From: Patiria pectinifera
Lineage: Eukaryota; Echinodermata; Asteroidea; Valvatida; Asterinidae
DNA: 64,000 bases
NCBI GenBank assembly: GCA_029964075.1
Contig: CM057150.1
Location: forward strand, 2,953,717 to 3,017,716
Direction of reading: 5' to 3'
The position numbers were made by a program, and so were the translations under genes. This document shows, one piece after another, positions 12,301-20,900 of this stretch (its first letter is position 1; each line of letters opens with the position of its first letter). The notes under the pieces were generated by a model that worked only from the letters and a program-made list of their open reading frames with translations, did not search any database and had not been told where the DNA came from.

Positions 12301-15300
12301 TCAAATCAAACGACGCAAAAAAGCTATGAAAATAGCCTAGCTATACGTACATAAAGCGTAGTACATGCAATGTCACGTATCATAAATGAGTAATGAAGAC
12401 ACCATTGTGGCACTGCCATGCACCAACGTCTTTTAAGTCATTGGAACTCCAGCCCTTTCATCACAACCTCTTTGTCTGGTGCCGCCATGGCCGGCTACCC
12501 AATTTCTTTTGTCAGCGTTAATCTAGGGATTAGTGTAGCAACCCTTGCCTGTGCTCAATAGCCCGCATAAGCACGCAATGGCACGCAGTTGCCCGCAACG
12601 GCAGGCAACGGCACGCAGGGGCCTATGTAATTGCGGGCAGACCCGTGCAGCACGGGGTAGCACGCATGAGCACGCGTGCGCTCGCAGGCGCACGGGGGCG
12701 CACGGGGGCGCACGCAAATCGGAATTAATCAAAGAATTTATACTTTCTTTCACAAATGAAATGTGAACTTGTTTGTGTCTACCAGTTGTCAACCTCGTCC
12801 CCAGTGCTTACTTTATTTCCAACTGCGTTTCCAATAGTAAACCCTGGATAGGAAACTTTCTTCCTGTATCCTGATTCGATACCGCAATTGGCTAGTAATG
12901 GTTTTTATCGTGTACTTGGTGCTATATATTCACAACGTGCAGTGTGTGTTTTCGCGATCATTCGTCCACGCCTTCTCGAAAATACTAATTTCCTTTCCAA
13001 TTTGCTCATGTTAATATGAAATATGATACTGCATGTTGTCTTAATAAGATCGTAACAGTTTGATTTCAAAAATCGTGTTTCGTAACTCACGCCGTGCTCG
13101 CGCTGCTACGAATTGACTCTGTTTTTACCCCAGACACCGCATACAAAAACAAACGCTAATGTTAACGCATATCCAGGCACCAGACTGTTCCTCATTTGCA
13201 TACGTCTGCAAAAATCTTGCACATGCAAATGATCCAATACCAGGGTGAGAGAGCAGGTAGTGGTGGGCGCGTACTGCTCGACACCCTGGGGACGAGGTTG
13301 ACCAGTTGTAGTTAAGACAGAGTACAAACAAGATCGAGGGACCAATGAATTTGAGAAAGACGAACACCACATGAATCTAGATGAAGCTATTTCTTTGTTT
13401 TTAATAGCCACCAGTTCACGAATATGTAACCGATTGCAAACAAATAAGGACGAATTTTGTGTATTACCTTTAAATCAAACAAATAAGGACGAATTTTGTG
13501 TATAACCTTTAAATCAGACCGGGCATGTACAGTGTATGAGTGTCATGTGTGTACTCACAGATAAGCCATAAAACATTCCAATAAGAAACTGTAGTGGGAT
13601 TCCAATAGGCTGGTGACCAGGAGGTGCTCCCTACACACCGGTAGCTGCCGGCCTGGTTCCCAGACACCCCCGTAAGGGTCAAGGTGTGGCTGCCTGTTAC
13701 GTATGTCGGTTTTGTGAGAGTGGTGTTTTCTTCAGAAAGAAGGTGCTGCCACTCAATCCACACAAAAAAATCTGGGTTGCTGGAGTCAATGGTGCATGTG
13801 AAAGTGACGTCACTGCCCTCCAGGATGTCGCCCCATGGAATAATGTCCACTGAGAGTCTCCAATCTGTGTGAGAAACACAAACAATAATTTACGTGTTCT
13901 CTCACTATAACGGTGTCAATACGTTAGTTTAATATTTGATATTTGATATTCACGTCTGTATTTGGGGGAAAAACACAATATTTCGGATCTTCATTTCTAT
14001 TCAAATGTTGCCGAGCCTTATCTTGAGTTGCGCCTTTTCGTGGCACAATCCTAAGATCAATATTAATTTTGAGAAATTTCTCATTCAGCCGATTGTAGCT
14101 ACGTGATGTCCCAAACTGTATCGAAGTATAATAGCAACGGCGCGCGTGTGTGCGTCGTGTCACGCTTGCACCCATACACGACCTGTTACATGGTACCCTC
14201 TGGAGACATGTGCACAATAGGAAACAAAAGGTTACGTACGTCTCAACAGGGCAATTTTTATAGGTGACCACGTCCCCAGAAGGTTATCACGAAATAGATG
14301 AATTGATTTTACTCAAATATTAGGAATTTCCAAGGTGTGTTGATCAGTTGCAAGTTGAAGTATTTTATGTTAGGGATATATTAAGTCCAAATGTCAGCTC
14401 AAGAAATTCATTCTTGTTAAAAAAAGAAGAGCATTTTGAAAGTACACTTTCGAACTCCAAGACTTTAGTACAACACAAAGAAATGACTCCACAAGATACA
14501 CATTTCAGTATGTATGGATTAATCCTAAAGGGGCCGGGTTATTTTGACCATCTCTCAGCCGGGGGGGGGGGGCGGATTCCGCCCCCCCCCCCCATACGAT
14601 CTCGGCCATCGAGTGACAAAAAATTTGAAACTCGGTAAATCATAAACATACCCAAGAAATTTCATGACCAAAGGTTAAAGGGTTTTGGAATTATGGCTAA
14701 TTAATTATTCATATGTATGAATGGTAATTCTGGTCTGTGTACACGACGTATATGGGAAAATTCAGCGCCGGAAAAAAAATCGCTGCGGGACAACTTTTAT
14801 GTGTTTGGTGTCAAAAGATGCGAAAAGCTGGAGGCTAAAAAGTCATAAAAACTCGGGTTGCGAAAAAAACAATTAATGTGTATCGCGGAAAAAGTCAGGG
14901 GGGGGGGCGGATTTCGCCCCCTGCCCTTTTAGGGTTAACCTTATAACAAACCAACTACAAACGCTAATTTCAAAAATGTGTCAGTTGAAATGGTTTTGGA
15001 AATTAATTTATTTTATGTTGGTTTTTGACAGCATGCCAAAAGGAGTAATTTCAAGGCGAGTTTAGTGACTTATTTGTAAACTAAGAAAAGACTAATTTGT
15101 TGGGATACTTTTTGTTGGATAGCTGCAATGTGGTGCAACATATACCTTTAATCCAAACCTGTTGAACAATCAACGTTTCAGGCAGTATGCTCTACCCGTC
15201 GTCCCGTCAAGGGTTCTGATGGGCGGGTTGAGAATTCTCTCCAAAACCGAATCAGTTATGCACTAATGCTGAAATGAAAACGAATTTTAGCCTCGAACCT

Positions 15301-16369
15301 AATGTATAGCAGTTGGTAATAACTCTTTGGTGCTAAAGTGAATGATAGGCTTGTGAAAAGACAACTTTAATTTCATTATTTTTAATATCTGAATAAACCG
15401 GTTGTTTGAAAACGGTTTTCATGTCAAGCCGTTGGAAAGGGAATGCCGCCAACGCTAGAGAAAAAGGCACTTAAAAACCTTTAAGGTCTTTGTGTTGAAT
15501 AGGAAAGGGCGTAAGTATACATGTCGTCACTACATTTTAAGTGTTAATGGAATGGAGTTTGGCCGCCTACATGCTTTCAAGTTTTTCTCAGACTTGTGTT
15601 TTCTTAAAAAGAGGTGGTGGTTTTCTAGCTAAGAAAATGGCAAGGAAGAACCAGTTTTGTGCGAGCAAAATTCCAAAAAGTTGCCAAGTTTACATTGAGT
15701 CTGCTTGAGCATGGCGAGGAGACTTAATAAAAGCCAAAAAAAATAACAAAACGAATGCAGCTTAGAATAGATCTGTCCTATCTCGCCAAATAAGCAGATT
15801 ATTGTCTGTCATAATTTCAGCTCGGTATGTATTTGTCTCTAGAAAAGTGTGTGGAAATTGCGTCTGCAGTGGGTTTTTTACTCAAAGCAAAGTAATTCAC
15901 GCTCCGATTATAATCATGTTGATTGTTTACCTTTCGACTTCAGTTTGACACTTGGGGACAAATAATTCATGACATTTCGTTTTTCAATTACCTTGTACAT
16001 TACACACAGAACGCAACATGTTGCATTTTAAAACACCTTACCCCACTGCTGACAATCAGCCTACGTACTTTGCATGGTGATTATTGCCTTTGTATTGACA
16101 TCAACGGGTACCCAGTCGACTGTGAATGCAGTCAGTTCACGAGATGTACAACCCCGTTGACAGTGCCCAAGTTCATAAATTTAAAACACCATTTTCGGAT
16201 CCCGTTTCGGATACAACCCGTGTATCTTTAATGTGGAAAATGTGCTCCAGTAATCAGTAATAATCCTCTTCGACTTACCGTGTGCATCTGACTGTGAGCA
16301 GTCGCAGATCCGAGCACATAATCCCAGCAGTATTACTGCGTACGTCACGGACGCCATTTTGGAAGCCAT
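51..16369 (-). CDS. Gene 1: Ig/FN3 membrane receptor, two-module type, 3' end outside window
   Basis: Spliced minus-strand gene; exons in order: 16279-16369, 13559-13864, 10597-10923, 9802-10098, 4450-4710, 3088-3384, 1938-2264, 51-338. They encode signal peptide, Ig1', Ig2', FN3', X', Ig1, Ig2 and FN3, about 731 residues. By homology with gene 2 the linker, second X, membrane and tail exons lie left of the window. All visible introns are phase 1 with GT-AG ends, and every exon is open. The role is probably cell-surface recognition or adhesion: the Ig2 and FN3 types resemble those of nephrin/Kirrel- and Dscam-like proteins, but no orthologue is recognised. The 5.1 kb intron 4711-9801 holds a 7-bp minisatellite, and intron 10924-13558 is swollen by two transposon insertions missing from gene 2. 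Its 5' end is 1.5 kb from the gene 2 stop. Confidence 0.85.
1938..2264 (-). CDS. Gene 1 exon 7: Ig domain 2 of module 2 (Ig2)
   Basis: 327-nt phase 1-1 exon. I-set domain with [36 protein letters not shown] and [14 protein letters not shown]. Almost unchanged between genes 1, 2 and 3, in contrast to Ig1 and FN3 loops. Three NxT sites (NYT, NIT, NDT). Confidence 0.9.
3088..3384 (-). CDS. Gene 1 exon 6: Ig domain 1 of module 2 (Ig1)
   Basis: 297-nt phase 1-1 exon. [19 protein letters not shown] start, Cys in [34 protein letters not shown] is a possible N-glycan site. CDR3-like loop reads NSILSDGWNPNK. Confidence 0.88.
3647..4437. mobile_element. 791-bp TIR element inserted at the X' splice donor of gene 1
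   Basis: Perfect 16-bp terminal inverted repeats (CAAGGACCCAAGGAGT at 3647-3662, its complement at 4422-4437). The flank CTATACTTAC on the left is repeated as CTATGCTTAC on the right, a target duplication of about 8-10 bp with one change. Gene 2 lacks the element and has a single copy of the site. No coding potential; a non-autonomous DNA transposon (MITE-like), possibly hAT-type from the duplication length. Confidence 0.8.
4450..4710 (-). CDS. Gene 1 exon 5: X domain of module 1 (X')
   Basis: 261-nt phase 1-1 exon starting [10 protein letters not shown] and ending SYVAYG. Five cysteines, in ACLRL, DLDCIQS, MRCYLC and DKLCG. No known domain recognised; the last part resembles the F-G strands of an FN3 fold. 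Its donor lies beside a transposon insertion (3647-4437). Confidence 0.8.
5040..6200. repeat. Two-unit imperfect tandem repeat, about 580 bp per unit (gene 1 intron)
   Basis: GGCGCTCTAACA at about 5139 and GGCGCTCCAACA at about 5720, and CACTTCCGGTTT at about 5252 and 5832, are offset by 580 bp, as are AAAGCAAGTTC and AAGGAAGG..TCACGTGAT. Several TGACGTCA or TGACGTAA sites lie in it. The rest of 4711-6395 holds no gene that I can see. Confidence 0.6.
6396..6416. repeat. TTAGGG telomere-like run at the edge of the minisatellite
   Basis: GGTTAGGGTAAGGGTTAGG, about three imperfect TTAGGG units, directly before the GGATGGA array. Confidence 0.7.
6417..9312. repeat. GGATGGA 7-bp minisatellite in gene 1 intron (about 2.9 kb)
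   Basis: Near-continuous 7-bp units with variants (GGATGAA, GGATGGT, GGATAAA, GGAAGGA). Higher-order structure: a block containing GGATGCAAGATGG, the GGGAGGAGGATGGGAGATGG run and GCATATGGGATG occurs near 7261 and again near 8462, about 1.2 kb apart. Three 7-mers make 21 nt, so every frame reads a stop-free seven-residue repeat. Intronic, between FN3' and X'. Confidence 0.92.
9313..9801. other. Rest of gene 1 FN3'-X' intron, nothing seen
   Basis: Unique-looking AT-rich sequence shared with gene 2 (33136-33593). No exon, RNA gene or element recognised. Confidence 0.5.
9802..10098 (-). CDS. Gene 1 exon 4: FN3 domain of module 1 (FN3')
   Basis: 297-nt phase 1-1 exon. Fibronectin type III domain: [10 protein letters not shown] start, [18 protein letters not shown] and C strands, [15 protein letters not shown] motif. 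Ends ARTTR. The 9-residue segment before LQPD is QERYWAYTD, the same as in gene 2. Confidence 0.88.
10597..10923 (-). CDS. Gene 1 exon 3: Ig domain 2 of module 1 (Ig2')
   Basis: 327-nt phase 1-1 exon. I-set Ig domain beginning [20 protein letters not shown], with Cys in TLEC, Trp in VTWYG and the [13 protein letters not shown] strand. NYT and NSS are possible N-glycosylation sites. Ends ELKETG. Confidence 0.88.
11002..12733. mobile_element. 1.7-kb non-autonomous DNA transposon in gene 1 intron
   Basis: Absent at the matching place in gene 2 (about 34897). Ends are inverted: GATTAATTCCGATTTGCGTG near 11014 and its complement near 12712-12732. Both ends continue into GC-rich subterminal arrays of GCACGCA/GCCCGCA words in opposite orientation. 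No transposase recognised in the AT-rich middle. Confidence 0.7.
12790..13300. mobile_element. 511-bp MITE with 9-bp target duplication in gene 1 intron
   Basis: 15-bp perfect terminal inverted repeats (CAACCTCGTCCCCAG and complement) flanked by ACCAGTTGT on both sides (12781-12789 and 13301-13309). Missing from gene 2. A 9-bp duplication would suit a Mutator-like family; 8 bp plus a chance match would suit hAT. Confidence 0.85.
13437..13514. repeat. 39-bp tandem duplication
   Basis: Two copies starting CAAACAAATAAGGACGAA (13437-13475 and 13476-13514), one base apart. Gene 2 has a single copy. It lies 45 bp downstream of the Ig1' donor. Confidence 0.85.
13559..13864 (-). CDS. Gene 1 exon 2: Ig domain 1 of module 1 (Ig1')
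   Basis: 306-nt phase 1-1 exon. V/I-set Ig domain with B-strand Cys in TFTC, core Trp in VWIEW and F-strand Cys in GSYRCVG. The loop after the last Cys ([21 protein letters not shown]) differs from gene 2 mainly at its end. Confidence 0.85.
14195..14523. repeat. Dispersed 330-bp repeat, copy in gene 1 SP-Ig1' intron
   Basis: Contains CACGAAATAGAT, AGGAATTTCCAAGGTGTGTT and AAGAAATGACTCCACAAG. Other copies: 22317-22620 (inside the GT array of gene 2), 35807-36065 (gene 2) and 49268-49445 (gene 3). Family unknown. Confidence 0.65.
14524..14935. mobile_element. G/C-run TIR element, gene 1 copy
   Basis: Ends CCTAAAGGGGCCGGG and GCCCTTTTAGGG, roughly inverted; long G and C runs next to GCGGATTCCGC or GCGGATTTCGC. 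Related copies at 36083-36288 (internally deleted), 49463-49878 and, in the opposite orientation, 57513-57930. Non-autonomous. Confidence 0.6.
14936..16278. other. Gene 1 SP-Ig1' intron, distal part
   Basis: Single-copy-like sequence very similar to gene 2 (36289-37624) and gene 3 (49879-51111). No exon or element recognised. Confidence 0.5.
16279..16369 (-). CDS. Gene 1 exon 1: signal peptide
   Basis: Encodes [18 protein letters not shown] followed by [12 protein letters not shown], a hydrophobic signal peptide with a likely cleavage near ICDCS. I chose the ATG at 16369 because its context (AACATGG) is good; the in-frame stretch upstream has no other ATG. A second ATG lies four codons on. 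Donor GTAAGT follows a phase-1 G. Confidence 0.8.
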
Positions 16370-16432
16370 GTTATTTCGAGGCGGACACAAAATAATGTGG
16401 AATTTGGATTCGAAAGCGATTGACGTAGGCTA
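16370..16432 (-). promoter_or_regulatory. Conserved 5' block upstream of gene 1 ATG
   Basis: About 60 bases directly upstream of the ATG are nearly identical in all four genes, even in diverged gene 4. On the gene strand the block has ACGTCAATCGCTTTCGA and ATTTTGTGTCCGCCTCGAAA. ACGTCA is a CRE half-site. No TATA box is seen. It is either 5' UTR or core promoter. The exon itself holds AAAATGGCG, a YY1-like core. Confidence 0.45.
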
Positions 16433-17102
16433 CTCCAAAGAGCTACAGAACAACCTTTGTGCTATTATCTCAACGTCGAATTTAACAGTGGCGTATAAAG
16501 GTCAAGTTGATTGCGGTAGACGTGATACAGAGCGTCTAAGCGGGCAGTGACTAATTCTTCCCAACAAACTGTTATTTGCACAGCCAATTATCGAGTCCAG
16601 TTGAAAAGCCTTGTGTACTCGTTCTGCGTGGTACCTTGTACCAGTTAACCAAGTCAAGTTTTAAGCTGTCTCTTAGATAACCTTCCACATGTTAGTTAAT
16701 AATTCATCAATACTAAAAGGGCTATCGCATATGATTCCAAATCCCCCCCCCCCCTCCTTCTTAAAAAAAACAATGTAGAATGATTACAACGTATTTCCAA
16801 CGCAAAAGGCAACACAAATGGAGGAGTGGTCTTGGGAATCTGACGAGACCGCTTTTAATACAACAATTTTAATTTTTCTCATATATACATGTATTATACA
16901 CAAAAGAAGTTAATCATATTAAGGTAAAACAAGTTAATCAAACTTTACTTTAACATTGGACGGGGGAACAATCCAATAAAAAGGGGCAACTAAATTGTCA
17001 TAACTTAACCAAACATGTCAAATGCATGTCAAAATACACTGTATATATTAAATGTGTATCAAACGGATGTTAGTGTTAAACCAAATTAAATACAATGTCT
17101 GG

Positions 17103-17208
17103 GGCCCCCTTCAATGGCGAGAGCATTGGCTAGTTTTGTTCAAAGCAACTGCCCCGTGACGAATTATCTAAGCAATAGCTGTCACAATGAGTCCGCCATT
17201 GAAGGGGG
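17103..17208. repeat. Short inverted repeat upstream of gene 1
   Basis: GGCCCCCTTCAATGGCG (17103-17119) and its exact complement (17192-17208) bracket 72 bp. Copies: 38450-38556 with one mismatch, 51931-52025 decayed. Hairpin or tiny MITE. Confidence 0.65.
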
Positions 17209-17531
17209 CCTTCATGAGTGCACAGTGAAGGTGTATTCAGACTGGTCTATGAGCTGCGTGCATGACTAAAAGAGGGCTCACTTTGCATTGTTCATAAGAT
17301 GAAATTGTGAATTTGTCAAATGGGACTTACAAGTAAGCATGTGATAATGCTATCAATCGGTATTTATCAAAACCACTGCTCTAAATGTAAATGAATCGAG
17401 ATGGAGTCTCGGTAATACATATTATATTTACAATGCACGTAAGCGAATCAAGAAGAAAGACACGTCCCTAATCTATTACGTAAATCGTAAGTTACACAAC
17501 GTCTACATGCCAAAGCACATCCAAATGTTAG

Positions 17532-17537
17532 TTTAAT
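17532..17537 (-). terminator. Candidate ATTAAA poly(A) signal of gene 2
   Basis: ATTAAA on the gene strand about 345 nt after the stop, at the same place in genes 3 (38875-38880) and 4 (53532-53537). Gene 4 also has AATAAA at 53637-53642. No transcript evidence. Confidence 0.25.
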
Positions 17538-17879
17538 ATGAAGTAAAAATTGAACTTAAAATAAAAAAATAATCTGACATTCGTAGAAACAATTTGTGGT
17601 CGTATTTCCTTCCTTTTTCAGGAAATCTTGAATCGTGGATTTTTTGTTTTGGTTTTTGTTGTAGTTTTTGGAGAAAAATTGTATACAAACACATGGAAAA
17701 TAGTTCAATTATTTAAAATGGTTAGACAATCCAGGAAAATGATGGAAAATGTGAGAGAAAATCAAATTTAAAATCAATTACCACAGTATTTCAAAGAGTG
17801 TAGGTGTAAGACGCCAAAGGGTAACACCTGCATTTTGTCATATGTGTCTCCCTTACTCCATGTACGGTCAAATAGGCAA

Positions 17880-17989
17880 CTAGACTTGTTCTTCGTTTTC
17901 ATCCGTAACCTGCGGGGCTTCTTGAGATGACACACAATCGTACGCCGGTGGGGGGTCATCGTTATTTTTGCCAGCATTGGCTTCCAATT
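17880..17989 (-). CDS. Gene 2 exon 14: terminal tail exon, second PPxY and stop
   Basis: 110 nt. Starts [20 protein letters not shown] and ends DENEEQV, then TAG at 17882-17880. PPPAY is a second PPxY and overlaps YDCV (YxxPhi). The C-terminal EQV fits the class III PDZ ligand pattern (acidic-x-hydrophobic), a weak inference. Confidence 0.8.
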
Positions 17990-20900
17990 CTACATTCCAA
18001 AAGTGAAGATTGAGAAAAGCTGTATCAGTTATTTAGGCAAGCCCGTTCATTATGATTGTTAAAAACTGGAAAGCATTTCTGTTGACAGGGTTTTAAAATT
18101 TGATGCCATCAGATTAGCATAGTTACGAGGATAATCAGTTGTAAAACTGTATTCATAAATACCTAAGACAGTTTACCCATTCCTATTGGTTGAGAGCCTG
18201 TTACGTGACCGGTCTTAAACGGTTGATAAAACATTGACTGGCTTTTCAATTGTCACATGAAATTTTGACTCCTATAAAATCTGGTCCCTTTTACACTTTT
18301 ATCGGTTGATGAACATACAGTCTTCAATTAGGCACGCGCAATACCAGCAATGAGTCAGTATTTCAACGTGCTAAGAATTAAATTCACACTACACTGACAC
18401 AGCTGCGTTCTGTGCCACTCGCGTAGTGCACGTCAAGCGCGCGCCAATCTCCATATAAGGAGTTGCTTAGGACTACTCGCTAGAAGCACGTACCATAACA
18501 TAGCTAGAGGGATTTGTTTCTGAAAGACATGAAGTAAAATTCTTGAACAAAATCGTTGGAAATTTATATTGTTTTACTTGTTTTTACTCTTTGACAAGAA
18601 GGGCATTTATCGATGGAAATAAGTTTGTGCTTGGCCGGTTTTATACACTATGTTTAAGACGCGAGTCATTATCAGCGTCCAGTCTCCAAACCGGTCTTAA
18701 ACATAGTATTTCAAACCGGCCAAGCACACATGTATTCCCTTGTTAACCGATGTATTAAAGACATAAGAGGCGAAAGTGGGTCGATTTTGGTGGCCAGGAT
18801 GGCCCTTCTTACCAACTGCTTGCACGTAGGTTGGAGGCGGGTCGTACGAAGGGGTGTATACTTCAACTGTCCTGATTTAACGAGAGTAAAAAACGACAAA
18901 ATGCTCAAGTATCTGGACCCTAAAGTATCTGGACCCATCAATCAAAATAAGAAAGCCAACCAAAGCAACACCAGACTAACCACACTGTTCATTCATTCAT
19001 GGTATCCTCCTGACCCCTAATAGCCATTAAAACCACAGAATTGCCCTGTGAAGATCAAGACTCAAATTAGGTTTTTGCCCTATACCGACGTTTAAACACT
19101 ATACTCAAGTGTGTTACCTCCCGAGTGAAAGTTGGAAAAAATCACTTGGGTGGGACTTGAACCCACGACCTCCTGCTTTCTAGTGCAGATGTCTTACCAC
19201 TCGATCACCGAGCTAACGGGATCGGTTGGCTGGTTTGAATCTGATGTACATAGCAGCGGGTACCGCATAAATAATAATATGGAATTTTTGCGTCAGGGTC
19301 ATATAAATCAAATTAGGTTTTATATCACCCCGTTAGTTCGGTGGTCGAGTGGTATCTATCGAGCTGGTATGGATGACGATCTTTTTTTTAATGTGGAGGC
19401 TAAACTACAAACAGTAGCACGTTATGTTTCGAGGACTCGATATTCTGAAATGTACTTGAAAGTTGTTTACAAAATAACAAAAAATGAGGAAACGTTTTGC
19501 CTAGGTAAAGTGGGCAGTTATGCACTCTTTTGATAAGATGTAAAGTCATTGGACAAACTAGCAATTTTATTTCATAACCATGCAAACCATGCATGATACT
19601 TTACACCTGAAAACTTTGCTCGCACACAACTCTTGGAAACAATTTCCAAAAAGAACACCACCCTTTTTCCGATTAAACCATACCGTATTCTGTGTCACGT
19701 TTTAAACAATACACTAATTATCAAGTATTGTTCGTGTGGTAGACACTGTACCTGTTTGAAATAATCTTTAACTTTTGCCAATGCGAATAAAATGGCATTT
19801 CATTACTTACGTATTTGTTTGTGGTGTAGTCCTCCCTACTTCATCTATAACACAAGAACAGATAAAAGGTTCCAATAACAATTTGGATTCACAAAGATGC
19901 CAGTGAGCCAGAATGTGTTTACCTTTTTTCGAAGGGAAGGGGCTCTTTCATCTGTTGGAAGTTGTGTACTGGCTTAGTTTTCTGCACCATTTACATTGGA
20001 AAGATTCATTTTTAACTTTCGATATCTCTTTCGAATAGAGAAACACTCCCCGACTTCTTTTTTTTATTCCGAGTCACATTTTTCATGCAGAAATGATTCC
20101 ATGAAAAAAATACTAAAACAAAGCGATATATTTCAATGATGGTCAGTACATGCTCCTCTTTTTTATTACACTTCAGTGATTTGACGACTATGAAATGGAT
20201 TGTTCCTTTCATTTGACTTACCTTGAGGTTTACCGCTGCAGCACTTGCAGATGTAACACATTGCAATGGTCACTAGCAGGAGAATAATGGTCCCAGCCAC
20301 GCACACAGCTATGATCACCACTTGACTGCTGTTAGCATCACCTGTGGGACGGGTGGGCTGTGGAGTCGGTGTAACTTTGGTACATGGAAACAGTTTGTGA
20401 ATGAAAGTGGAGAGAATGAGTAGATTTAATGTGACTGTAGGGCCAGTCCATTAATGTGGCATCCAAAGGTGTAACATTGTTGAGTCCCCGCCCTGATCGG
20501 TGTAATTTGCCATAGAATTATCATTACAATTGACTTCAAAGTAATTATTTATTTGTTTCATAGGTATACTTCGCTGTAAATAATCACTCTTTGTAAAGAA
20601 GGTATTAGAGAATTTGTCCTGAAAATATGCATTGGTTTTTATACATATTGCCAATTGAGGACTGTTCTCACTTGTGTAGACCTACATGTCCGCGATTAGA
20701 AAAGAAGTTTTATGGTGTTCCCAATAGACATGTGTACACAAACGCACATCGTAACTTACCAACAGTAACATAAGACCAGTCACCGCACACCTCGTCCCGA
20801 CAGTAGAGACAGCGGACGAAGTCTGTGGGATACGGGCCGGAGTACAGGAACTCCCCGTCATGCTGAATGCAGTCCAGGTCTGGCCTCAGACTCACCCAAT

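Larger units (their letters stand above)
16433..17879. other. Spacer between gene 1 and gene 2
   Basis: About 1.4 kb beyond the conserved 5' block. Holds a C-run near 16743, an inverted repeat at 17103-17208 and the probable 3' UTR of gene 2. No gene seen. Confidence 0.5.

Noticed and set aside
16370-16390. Start upstream of MASKMASV in exon 1
   Set aside because: The in-frame upstream stretch has no ATG, and the ATG at 16369 has good context and precedes the signal peptide directly.
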